Below are positions 9,176 to 17,119 of a stretch of DNA of 64,000 nucleotides, piece by piece (within the stretch, counting starts at the first letter, position 1; every line of letters starts with the position of its first letter). This DNA is from Roseburia_C sp051879315 (lineage in GTDB: Bacteria; Bacillota; Clostridia; Lachnospirales; Lachnospiraceae). The DNA lies in contig JBJELW010000065.1 of assembly GCA_051879315.1 (NCBI GenBank), positions 1-64,000 on the forward strand, read 5' to 3'. The notes under the pieces are model-generated. The model was not told the DNA's origin, ran no database searches, and was given only the letters and a program-made list of their open reading frames with translations. Made by a program: the position numbers and the translations under genes.

Positions 9176-10414
9176 ATGAAGAAAAGAATTTTAGCAGTGA
9201 TGTGTGTATTTGCTCTGTCACTTACCACAATTGTGGGATGCGGCGGTAAAGACGCAGCAACGGATGGTGAGCTACAGGAGAGTTCCACCGGAGAGAGCAG
9301 TACAGATGCAGCAAATGACACGGAGACAGATCAGGAGGCAGCGGACAAATTGGCAGCAGATAAGGTGGCAGAATTAATCGATGCAATCTATGTACAGGAA
9401 AGAACGGATGAGACGGATGCCCAGTGCGAGGCGGCAAAGGCAGCCTGGGATGCTTTGACGGATGCTCAGAAGGAGCTGGTAGAGGGTGAGTATGCAGATC
9501 CGGATTACTTCGGCAATGACACCGGAGATGCTTCTCTGGATGACCCGTTGAATCAGGATGACATCGGAGAAAATGAGATTTTGGTGGTGAGCTTTGGTAC
9601 GTCCTTCAACAACAGTCGTGTGGCAGATATTGGAGGTATCGAGAAGGCCGTTCAGGCGGCAAATCCTGACTGGTCTGTCAGAAGAGCATTTACCTCTCAG
9701 ATTATTATCAATCATATCCAGGCCCGTGACGGAGAGAAAATTGATAATGTGGAGCAGGCATTGGATCGTGCTGTGGCAAACGGAGTCAAGAATCTGGTGA
9801 TTCAGCCTACCCATCTCATGCATGGCGCGGAATATGACGAGCTGATGGATGCCGTGGCAGAGTACGAGAATCAGTTTGAGAGTGTAAAAGTGGCGGAGCC
9901 GCTTTTGGGCGAAGTGGGTTCGGATGCCACTGTCATCAATGAAGATAAGAAAGCTGTGGCACAGGCCATTACTGCGGAGGCTGTGGAGACAGCCGGTTAT
10001 GACAGCTTAGATGCTGCAAAGGAAGAGGGCGTGGCATTCGTGTTTATGGGACACGGTACTTCCCATACAGCCAAGGTATCCTACAGCCAGATGCAGACCC
10101 AGATAGAAGAGCTGGGATATGCAAATGTATTTATCGGAACGGTAGAGGGAGAGCCGGAGGAGACTGCTTGTGAAGCTGTGATTGAAGCGGTAAAGGCAGC
10201 AGGCTATACCAAAGTGGTGCTTCGTCCCCTGATGGTAGTGGCCGGAGACCATGCAAATAACGATATGGCCGGTGATGATGAAGATTCCTGGAAGAGTTTG
10301 TTTACTGCAGATGGTTCCTTTACATCTGTGGATACCCAGATTGCAGGTCTCGGTGAGATTGAGGCAATTCAGGAAATCTATGTGGCTCATACAGATGCGG
10401 TAATCCAGGAGTAA
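9176..10414 (+). CDS. cbiK: Lipoprotein CbiK-like sirohydrochlorin cobaltochelatase
   Basis: The product has 412 residues. Residues 1-21 form a lipoprotein signal ending at Cys22 (TTIVGCGG), so it should sit outside the membrane. Residues about 45-125 form a charged helical linker (TDAQKELVEG, FIVAR-like). Residues about 130-410 form the type II chelatase fold: VVSFGTSFNNSR, QPTHLMHGAEYD and MGHGTSH carry the likely metal-handling histidines, and VAGDHANNDMAGD is CbiK-typical. Cytoplasmic CbiK inserts cobalt into sirohydrochlorin; a known periplasmic relative occurs in Desulfovibrio. Here the B12 riboswitch and the importer downstream suggest extracellular corrinoid, metal or tetrapyrrole handling. 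The ribosome site is TAGGAGGAG. The exported location is clear; the reaction is inferred. Confidence 0.85.
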   Translation: MKKRILAVMCVFALSLTTIVGCGGKDAATDGELQESSTGESSTDAANDTETDQEAADKLAADKVAELIDAIYVQERTDETDAQCEAAKAAWDALTDAQKELVEGEYADPDYFGNDTGDASLDDPLNQDDIGENEILVVSFGTSFNNSRVADIGGIEKAVQAANPDWSVRRAFTSQIIINHIQARDGEKIDNVEQALDRAVANGVKNLVIQPTHLMHGAEYDELMDAVAEYENQFESVKVAEPLLGEVGSDATVINEDKKAVAQAITAEAVETAGYDSLDAAKEEGVAFVFMGHGTSHTAKVSYSQMQTQIEELGYANVFIGTVEGEPEETACEAVIEAVKAAGYTKVVLRPLMVVAGDHANNDMAGDDEDSWKSLFTADGSFTSVDTQIAGLGEIEAIQEIYVAHTDAVIQE

Positions 10415-10455
10415 ATAGCACATGTGCAAAAGGAAATAGAAAAGGAGTTTTCATC

Positions 10456-11352
10456 ATGAAAAAGATTTTTTTACTGCTTTGTATGGCAGTGTTTAGTATT
10501 TCCATGGTAACCGGATGCGGCGGCAATACGGAGGATACAGGAAACAACGGAAACACAGAAGTATCTTCTGAGCTGGCTGATGCTGATATCAGTATCCCGG
10601 AAGATACTGAGGTGGACGCAGAACCTGATACTTTGCTGGCTGACGGGGAATATCAGGTGGCCTTTGACACGGACAGTACCATGTTCCATGTGAATGAGGC
10701 TTGCGACGGAATGGGAACCCTCACCGTGGAGAATGGGAAGATGACCATTCACATTTCACTGGTTTCCCAGAATATTGTGAATCTATACTGTGGATTGGCC
10801 GCTGATGCACAGGCGGCATCCGAGGATGAACTTCTCTGGCCTACCGTGGATACTGTTACATACAGTGACGGTACCACGGAGGAAGTTTACGGTTATGATG
10901 TTCCGGTTTCCGTTTTGGACCAGGAATTTGATCTTGCAATCCTGGGAAAGAAAGGGACCTGGTACGACCATAAGGTCAGCGTTGCATCCCCGGAGCTTTC
11001 CGGCGAAACAAATAGTATGGAGCTTTCCGATGGAACTTACAGCATAGAGGTCTCTCTGGAGGGAGGAAGCGGGAAAGCCACCGTGACTTCCCCCTGCACG
11101 CTGCAGGTGGAGGATGGAACAATCTATGCAGAGATTGAGTGGAGCAGCAGTCACTATGATTATATGCTGGTGGACGGAGAGCAGTATCTGCCGGTGAATG
11201 AGGAGGGAAATTCGGTGTTCCGGATTCCGGTGTCAGCATTTGACACACCCTTAGATGTGGTGGGGGATACCACAGCCATGAGCACGCCCCATGAAGTGGA
11301 ATACACGCTGAATTTTGATTCCGCCACATTGACGGAAGTAAGCAATGAATAA
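10456..11352 (+). CDS. Lipoprotein with two homologous beta-rich domains
   Basis: A 298-residue lipoprotein with lipobox VTGCGG (Cys at about 22). After an acidic linker come two related domains, about residues 63-175 and 180-292. Both begin LxDGxYxV, then LxVExGxMxxxI, and later a shared motif (YDVPVSVLDQEFDL versus FRIPVSAFDTPLDV). The layout recalls NEAT-type haem-binding domains, but I cannot confirm that by eye. Placed between the exported CbiK and the ABC importer binding protein, and 42 bases after cbiK, it may capture a corrinoid, haem or metal at the surface. Its last codons overlap the next start by 8 bases. Confidence 0.7.
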   Translation: MKKIFLLLCMAVFSISMVTGCGGNTEDTGNNGNTEVSSELADADISIPEDTEVDAEPDTLLADGEYQVAFDTDSTMFHVNEACDGMGTLTVENGKMTIHISLVSQNIVNLYCGLAADAQAASEDELLWPTVDTVTYSDGTTEEVYGYDVPVSVLDQEFDLAILGKKGTWYDHKVSVASPELSGETNSMELSDGTYSIEVSLEGGSGKATVTSPCTLQVEDGTIYAEIEWSSSHYDYMLVDGEQYLPVNEEGNSVFRIPVSAFDTPLDVVGDTTAMSTPHEVEYTLNFDSATLTEVSNE

Positions 11353-12601
11353 GAGAAGATTTGTCAATAAGAGGTTAAAAAGCGGAATGGCCGGGCTCCT
11401 TGCCATGTTGCTGTTTATAAGCAGCGCCGGATGTGGAAAGAACCCGGAAGAACCTGCGGCATCCGTGGAAAATGAGACAGCGGTTTCGGACAGTGAACAG
11501 TCTGTCCGGGAAACTGCCGGAGCGGCGGATATTTCCGTGGCAGGACATAGTACAGAAATCAGCCGGGAGCTGACTTACGATCACAGCATGGAACTGTCCT
11601 ATGCCACGGGCTTTTCCGTGGATTATTATGAGGAAGGCTGTGCGCTTGTGACCGTGGAACGTGACGGACAGTATCTGGTGGTGCCGGAGGGGCAGCAGGC
11701 ACCGAGGGATTTGGACTCTGAGGTCACAGTGTTGTATCAGCCCCTGACCAATGTCTATTTGGTGGCCTCCGCTGTGATGGATATGTATGTGTCGCTGGAT
11801 ATGCTGGATGATCTGCGTTTTTCGGCTCTGAAGGCTGAGGACTGGTATATAAAGGAAGCACAGGTTCAGATGGAAAGCGGGAAGCTGTTATATGCAGGAA
11901 AGTATTCCGCACCGGATTATGAACTGATTCTGTCGGAGGGATGTAGCCTGGCCATTGAGAATACCATGATTTACCACAATCCTGAGGTGAAGGAGCAGTT
12001 AGAACGTTTTGGCATTCCGGTTCTGGTGGATTATTCCAGCTATGAGAGCAATCCCCTGGGACGGATGGAGTGGATTAAGCTGTATGGCGTACTCACCGGC
12101 AGGCAGGAGCAGGCAGAGGAGGTATTTGCAGCCCAGGAGCAGCTTTTTGCAGAGGCTGGGGCAGCGGAGAATACCGGGCTGACGGTGGCATTTTTCTATA
12201 TCACTTCCACCGGATCTGTGAACGTCAGAAAAAGTACGGACTATCTGCCGAAAATGATAGAAATGGCGGGGGGAAGTTATATTTTTGCAGATCTGGGCAG
12301 TGAAGAGGAGAGTGCTTCTTCCACGGTAACCATGCAGATGGAGGAATTCTATGCGGTGGCCAAGGATGCGGACTATATTATCTACAACAGCACCATCGAT
12401 GGGGAACTGGGAAGTGTGGAGGATCTTCTAGCCAAAAGTCCGCTTCTGGAAAACTTTAAAGCGGTGCAGGAGGATCATGTGTATTGCACCGGAAAAAATC
12501 TGTATCAGTCCTCCATGGAGCTGGGAACCATCACTTCAGACATCCATAACATGCTGATGGGGGAGGATGAGGAGCTGACTTTTTTGTATCATGTGCAGTG
12601 A
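11345..12601 (+). CDS. ABC importer substrate-binding lipoprotein (BtuF/FepB-like)
   Basis: A 418-residue lipoprotein (lipobox ISSAGCGK) of the helical-backbone class III binding-protein family. It shows the expected two lobes joined by a long helix: the first lobe carries DLSEG-like 'ILSEGCSLAIENT' and 'GIPVLVDYSSYESNPLG', the second 'YITSTGSVNVRKSTDYLPKM' and 'DADYIIYNSTIDG'. Such proteins deliver cobalamin, haem or siderophores to FecCD permeases. It overlaps the preceding gene by 8 bases and the permease follows directly. With the B12 riboswitch upstream, cobalamin or cobinamide is the best guess; haem or iron chelates remain possible. Confidence 0.85.
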   Translation: MNKRRFVNKRLKSGMAGLLAMLLFISSAGCGKNPEEPAASVENETAVSDSEQSVRETAGAADISVAGHSTEISRELTYDHSMELSYATGFSVDYYEEGCALVTVERDGQYLVVPEGQQAPRDLDSEVTVLYQPLTNVYLVASAVMDMYVSLDMLDDLRFSALKAEDWYIKEAQVQMESGKLLYAGKYSAPDYELILSEGCSLAIENTMIYHNPEVKEQLERFGIPVLVDYSSYESNPLGRMEWIKLYGVLTGRQEQAEEVFAAQEQLFAEAGAAENTGLTVAFFYITSTGSVNVRKSTDYLPKMIEMAGGSYIFADLGSEEESASSTVTMQMEEFYAVAKDADYIIYNSTIDGELGSVEDLLAKSPLLENFKAVQEDHVYCTGKNLYQSSMELGTITSDIHNMLMGEDEELTFLYHVQ

Positions 12602-12629
12602 GAGAAATGAGTACGAAGGAGAGAAAGAG

Positions 12630-13676
12630 ATGTCAGACCATAAATGGACAGGAAAAAGCAGATATGTGGCTTCTTTTGGAATTCTGACAGGTGCAGTTCT
12701 GGTTTTGCTTGCGTTAAATATCTGCATTGGCAGTGTGAATATTCCTTTGAAGGAAGTGGTCAGTATCCTATGGGCAGAGGCGCAGAAGCTGTTTGGCGGC
12801 AGTGGTGCAGCAGGTACCAACAGCGACATCGTCATGCAGATCCGCTTTCCCAGAGCCATGGCGGCATTGATCCTGGGCGGAGGGCTGGCACTGTCCGGCT
12901 ATCTCTTACAGACCTTTTTTCACAACCCCATCGCAGGCCCTTTTGTACTGGGAATCTCATCGGGAGCAAAACTGATTGTAGCACTGATGATGGTATTCTG
13001 TCTCAGTCAGGCCATCAACGTCACCTCTGCATCCATGATCCTGGCGGCCTTCGTGGGAGCCATGATTTCCATGGGCTTTGTGCTGCTGATCTCCAAAACG
13101 GTGGACCGCATGTCCATGCTCATCGTCAGCGGCGTAATGATCGGATATATCTGTTCTGCCGTGACAGAGCTGGTGATTACCTTTGCGGATGATTCCAACA
13201 TTGTAAACCTGCACAACTGGTCCATGGGCAGTTTCTCCGGCATCACGTGGAGCAATGTGGCAGTGATGGCAGTGGTGATTTTTGTGTCGTTTTTTTTGGT
13301 ATTTCTCATGGCAAAGCCCATCAGCGCCTATCAGATGGGAGAGGCCTATGCGAAAAATATGGGTGTAAACATCCGGATGTTTCGGGTGGCGCTGGTGTTG
13401 CTGTCCAGCATACTGTCTGCCTGTGTCACTGCCTTTGCAGGGCCGGTGTCCTTTGTGGGCATTGCGGTACCTCATCTGGTAAAAAGCCTGTTTCGCACGG
13501 CAAAGCCTATTCTGATGATTCCGGCCTGCTTTCTGGGCGGTTCTGCATTCTGTCTCCTGTGTGATCTTTTGGCCCGGGTGGTTTTCGCACCTACGGAGCT
13601 CAGCATCAGTACGGTAACGGCAGTGTTCGGTGCACCGGTGGTGATTTATATTATGGTGCATCGGAGGAGGGAGTAA
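12630..13676 (+). CDS. FecCD-family ABC importer permease (BtuC-like)
   Basis: A 348-residue polytopic protein with about ten membrane helices. It carries the family motif LQTFFHNPIAGPFVLGISSG near residue 92 and the C-terminal SFVGIAVPHLVKSLF loop that docks with the ATPase. FecCD permeases form the channel for B12, haem or ferric siderophores. The ATG at 12630 follows GAAGGAGAGA; an earlier ATG at 12591 overlaps the preceding gene and lacks a site. It is followed by a terminator and a separate promoter before the ATPase gene, so subunit levels may be set separately. Confidence 0.92.
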   Translation: MSDHKWTGKSRYVASFGILTGAVLVLLALNICIGSVNIPLKEVVSILWAEAQKLFGGSGAAGTNSDIVMQIRFPRAMAALILGGGLALSGYLLQTFFHNPIAGPFVLGISSGAKLIVALMMVFCLSQAINVTSASMILAAFVGAMISMGFVLLISKTVDRMSMLIVSGVMIGYICSAVTELVITFADDSNIVNLHNWSMGSFSGITWSNVAVMAVVIFVSFFLVFLMAKPISAYQMGEAYAKNMGVNIRMFRVALVLLSSILSACVTAFAGPVSFVGIAVPHLVKSLFRTAKPILMIPACFLGGSAFCLLCDLLARVVFAPTELSISTVTAVFGAPVVIYIMVHRRRE

Positions 13677-13716
13677 AAAGCCTAACCTGTGAGATTGACA
13701 GGAGAGGCTTTTTTCT
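13677..13716 (+). terminator. Intrinsic terminator or attenuator between permease and ATPase genes
   Basis: AGCCT-CCTGT pairs with ACAGG-AGGCT with a short loop, then TTTTTTC. It lies within the gap between two genes that should act together, so it may be partial. Confidence 0.75.
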
Positions 13717-13745
13717 TTGCAGACGGTACCTAGGTGTTGTATACT
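13717..13745 (+). promoter_or_regulatory. Sigma-A promoter of the ATPase gene
   Basis: TTGCAG (13717-13722), exactly 17 bases, TATACT (13740-13745). It starts immediately after the terminator, giving the ATPase gene its own transcript. Confidence 0.75.
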
Positions 13746-13774
13746 TAGGTCAGTGCACTGGTGTTAAAGGAGAG

Positions 13775-14908
13775 ATGTATGCCGAATTGATTGGGAAATG
13801 GGAGAATACGGATGGGAATGAGGACAACATGGGACAAACACAGGAATATTATTTACACACAGAAAATTTAATCGTGGGATACAATGGACAACCCCTGATC
13901 CGGGATATAAAAATAGGAGTAAGGCCCGGAGAGATTTTGACTCTCATCGGACCAAACGGAGCCGGAAAGACCACCATTTTAAAAACAATGATCCGGCAGC
14001 TGAGTCCATTGGCGGGAGTGGTGTATCTGGACGGCAGGGGTATACCGGAACTCAGTGGTCAGGAACTGTCGGAAAAAATGTCTGTGGTTCTCACGGACCG
14101 GGTGCATCCGGAGATGATGACCTGTCAGGAAGTGGTGGCCACCGGACGATACCCCTACACCGGGAAGTTTGGCGTGTTAAGTGAAGAGGATCGTCGTATC
14201 GTCCGGGAAGCCATGGAGCTGGTTCACATTACGGATCTGGCAGAGCGGGATTTTGACCGGACCAGTGATGGCCAGAAACAGAGGATCATGCTGGCCAGGG
14301 CACTGTGCCAGCAGCCGGATATCATTGTACTGGACGAGCCCACGTCCTTTTTGGATATGAAGTACAAGCTGGAGTTTTTGTCCATTCTGCAGAGGATGAC
14401 CCGGGAAAAGCATCTGGCTGTGATTATGTCCCTGCATGAGCTGGATCTGGCGGAGCGGGTTTCGGATCAGATCGCCTGCATCAAGGGAGACCGGGTGGAC
14501 CGCTTTGGCACACCGGAGGAGATATTTACAGACGGATATATCCCGAAACTATATGATATGACCATGGGATCCTTCGGGGAGCCCACGGGTACTCCGGAAC
14601 TGGCAGCGGCGTCCGGGGAACCGCAGGTTTTTGTCATTGCCGGCTGTGGCACCGGACTGCCGGTATATCGGAGACTGCAGCGGCAGGGCATTCCCTTTGC
14701 CACCGGCATTTTATTTGAAAATGATATGGACTATCCCACTGCCAAGGCGCTGGCAGCCCGGGTAATCAGTGTTCCGGCTTTTGCGTCCATTCCGGAGGAA
14801 ACTTTGGTGTGTGCAAAGAAGATTCGGGAAAGCTGCCGTCAGGTGATCTGCACGGTGACCCCGGAGCAGATGGGGCCGGTGTGGGAGTATATGAAAGAAT
14901 TATTATAA
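13775..14908 (+). CDS. ABC importer ATPase (BtuD/FepC-like) with extra C-terminal domain
   Basis: A 377-residue protein. Residues about 25-260 form an iron/B12-type ABC ATPase: Walker A GPNGAGKTT, signature TSDGQKQR (Ser-Asp rather than Ser-Gly), Walker B IIVLDEPTSF and the switch histidine in MSLHEL. Residues about 283-377 are an added domain (VFVIAGCGTGLPVYRRL, TGILFENDMDYPTAKAL, ISVPAFASIPEE) absent from ordinary BtuD; it looks Rossmann-like. The start at 13775 has AAAGGAG very close by; an ATG at 13829 is an alternative. It belongs with the permease upstream. The substrate is probably a corrinoid. Confidence 0.88.
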   Translation: MYAELIGKWENTDGNEDNMGQTQEYYLHTENLIVGYNGQPLIRDIKIGVRPGEILTLIGPNGAGKTTILKTMIRQLSPLAGVVYLDGRGIPELSGQELSEKMSVVLTDRVHPEMMTCQEVVATGRYPYTGKFGVLSEEDRRIVREAMELVHITDLAERDFDRTSDGQKQRIMLARALCQQPDIIVLDEPTSFLDMKYKLEFLSILQRMTREKHLAVIMSLHELDLAERVSDQIACIKGDRVDRFGTPEEIFTDGYIPKLYDMTMGSFGEPTGTPELAAASGEPQVFVIAGCGTGLPVYRRLQRQGIPFATGILFENDMDYPTAKALAARVISVPAFASIPEETLVCAKKIRESCRQVICTVTPEQMGPVWEYMKELL

Positions 14909-14915
14909 GTTTTTA

Positions 14916-15473
14916 CAACGATTCTTAATGAATCGTATTTGGTGGCTTACACGATGGCAAATGCCTATTGCATTCCTGACACAACTTTTCGCTCTCTCAC
15001 GCAAATTTTTCCAAGGTAGGGCTTTTTACGTCAGATGTTTCGACTTTGCATTTGGTGAGTGCGATTATTTCCCGCCTCTTCGGGTCATGGCAGTTGCCTT
15101 GTGCATGCGGAATCGTAAATCTAGCATTCGTAAGCATCCGACCACTCTTCGAGGCGCAACACGGCGGGCGGCAGGATGCACCATCCATGGTTTATTCCTG
15201 CCTGAAGCGCACATCCTGTGCGCTTCCCCGCCGTTCGCTTATTGGTCGGATGCGTAACGACTGCACGATTTACTTTACGGTGCACAGGCAATCTGTCCAT
15301 GTCCGCGAAGGGCGTTGGAAATATCGACGCGGAAAAATGCAAACAAAGAAACATCAAATAAAAAGTAAAAAGCCCGTTGGATGAAATTTGCAGTGAGGGT
15401 AGCGAGTTGTGGAAAGAATGCAATAGGCTTTGCCCATCGCAAGCCTTTAGCAACGATTCATTAAGAATCGTTG
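14916..15473. mobile_element. 558-bp fold-back (MITE-like) element
   Basis: Both ends carry CAACGATTCTTAATGAATCG in opposite orientation (14916-14935 and 15451-15473 reversed), each itself a small palindrome. The inner sequence also matches in inverse: CCTATTGCATTC, CACAAC, GCAAATTT, GGGCTTTTTAC and GCATCCGACCA occur on both arms, so nearly the whole element can fold into one long imperfect hairpin with its tip near 15165-15235. No credible coding region lies inside. It fills the entire gap between the ATPase gene and nfo; its right end is about 11 bases before the nfo ribosome site. No clear target duplication is seen. It could be a non-autonomous transposon or a large structured RNA. Confidence 0.7.
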
Positions 15474-15497
15474 AAAACAGATTTAGGAGGAACGCTT

Positions 15498-16346
15498 ATG
15501 AGATCAACCATCGGAAATCACTTATCCTCATCCGGAGGATTTTTAGCCATGGGAAAGGCGGCGTTGGCGCTGGGAGCAGACACCTTTGCCTTTTTTACCA
15601 GAAATCCCAGAGGTGGTTCCGCTAAGGCTATCGATCCGTCGGATGCACAGGCTCTTTGTGATCTGCTGAAGGAACATTCTTTTGGGAAATTGGTGGCCCA
15701 CGGCCCCTACACCATGAATGTGTGCGCGGCAAAGGAAAATGTCAGGAGCTTTTCTCTGCAGATGTTAAAGGAGGATATGCAGCGCATGGAATATATTCCC
15801 GGGAATTACTACAATTTTCATCCCGGTTCCCATGTGGGACAGGGAGCTGAGGCGGTCATTCCCATGATTGCGGATGCGCTGAATCAGGCGTTGACACCGG
15901 GAATGCACACCACAGTGCTTTTAGAGACCATGGCGGGCAAGGGAACGGAGATGGGACGAAATTTTCAAGAACTGCGGCAGATTATAGACCAGGTAGAGCT
16001 TACGGATAAGCTGGGAGTTTGTCTGGACACCTGCCATATCTGGGATGGCGGATACGATATTGCCGGGAACTTAGATCAGGTGTTGGAGGAGTTTGACCGG
16101 ATCATCGGTTTGGACCGGTTGAAGGCCATTCACCTTAACGACAGCATGAATCCTTGCGGTTCCCATAAGGACCGTCACCAGAAACTTGGGGAAGGGGAAA
16201 TCGGGACAGACGCTCTTAAGGCGGTGGTGCAGCATCCCCTGCTGGCCGGAAGACCTTTTATCTTAGAGACACCAAATGATGATGCAGGCTATGCAAAGGA
16301 GATTGCCTTGGTGCATGGCTGGATGGAGGAGACAAATGAAAAATAA
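15498..16346 (+). CDS. nfo: Endonuclease IV (AP endonuclease)
   Basis: A 282-residue TIM-barrel enzyme that cuts DNA 5' of abasic sites in base excision repair. Metal-binding family motifs are in place: NYYNFHPGSH, LLETMAGKG, GVCLDTCHIWDGGYD, HLNDSMNPCGSHKDRH, GEGEIG and ILETPN. The ATG at 15498 follows TTAGGAGG. It overlaps the next gene by 11 bases, so the two are translationally coupled. The fold-back element lies immediately upstream and any promoter must lie within or before it. Confidence 0.95.
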   Translation: MRSTIGNHLSSSGGFLAMGKAALALGADTFAFFTRNPRGGSAKAIDPSDAQALCDLLKEHSFGKLVAHGPYTMNVCAAKENVRSFSLQMLKEDMQRMEYIPGNYYNFHPGSHVGQGAEAVIPMIADALNQALTPGMHTTVLLETMAGKGTEMGRNFQELRQIIDQVELTDKLGVCLDTCHIWDGGYDIAGNLDQVLEEFDRIIGLDRLKAIHLNDSMNPCGSHKDRHQKLGEGEIGTDALKAVVQHPLLAGRPFILETPNDDAGYAKEIALVHGWMEETNEK

Positions 16347-17115
16347 TTATCATACCCACAACGAAATGTGCGGTCACGCAGGAGGCACGCTGGAGGAATA
16401 TGTACAGTGTGCAGTGAAGAATCACATGGAAGAGATCGGCATGTCGGATCATCTTCCCTATCCCGGAGATGGATTTGGCATGCGTATGCCCTACGGACGG
16501 CTGGATGAGTATATCCAAACCACGCTGCAGCTGAAGGAAACGTATCGACAGCAGATTCGGGTGCTTTTGGGATTGGAGGCGGAGTATTTCTCGGATTACG
16601 ACCGGTATTATCAGAGACTGCTGGAGAAAAAGGGTGTGGAGTATCTGATCCTGGGACAGCATTTTTACATGAATGATGATGGAAGTCTGGCCAATGTCTA
16701 CAATGACATGCCGGACACCACTGCCTGCATCCAATATGTAAAAAACTGCATAGAGGCTATGAATACCGGATATTTTGCTTATCTGGCCCATCCGGATCTG
16801 ATCTTTGTCAATGACTTCCCGGTGGATGATGCGGTGAAAAAAGCGATAAATCTTTTGCTGAATGAATTCATAAAGCATGACTATATTCTGGAACTGAATG
16901 CCAATGGTTTTCGTCGGGGGAAGTCCCGGTTTGTGACGGGGGAGCGCTATCCTTATCCCACAGATTTCTTCTGGCAGGAAGTGGCGAAAAGTAATGTGCG
17001 GGTGATTATCGGATCCGATTGTCATTCTGTGGATGCCCTGTGTGACTGGGCCACGGATCAGGCGGAGAACATGGTTCGGGAACTGGGGCTGAATCTGGTG
17101 GAAAAATTGGGGTGA
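16336..17115 (+). CDS. PHP-domain phosphatase (histidinol-phosphatase-like)
   Basis: A 259-residue PHP-family protein beginning with the metal motif NYHTHNEMCGHAGG, with further conserved sites at MSDHLPY, GLEAEYF, AHPDLIF and GSDCHS. Such enzymes hydrolyse histidinol phosphate (HisK/HisJ type) or other phosphoesters with a tri-metal site. No his genes are nearby, so the substrate is open. The start at 16336 lies inside the end of nfo, with GGAGGAGA upstream. The GGDEF gene starts five bases after its stop. Confidence 0.85.
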   Translation: MKNNYHTHNEMCGHAGGTLEEYVQCAVKNHMEEIGMSDHLPYPGDGFGMRMPYGRLDEYIQTTLQLKETYRQQIRVLLGLEAEYFSDYDRYYQRLLEKKGVEYLILGQHFYMNDDGSLANVYNDMPDTTACIQYVKNCIEAMNTGYFAYLAHPDLIFVNDFPVDDAVKKAINLLLNEFIKHDYILELNANGFRRGKSRFVTGERYPYPTDFFWQEVAKSNVRVIIGSDCHSVDALCDWATDQAENMVRELGLNLVEKLG

Positions 17116-17119
17116 TGCA

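Noticed and set aside
14928..15384. Two overlapping open frames within the fold-back element
   Set aside because: They lack ribosome sites and family motifs, and the inverted arms alone explain the sequence.
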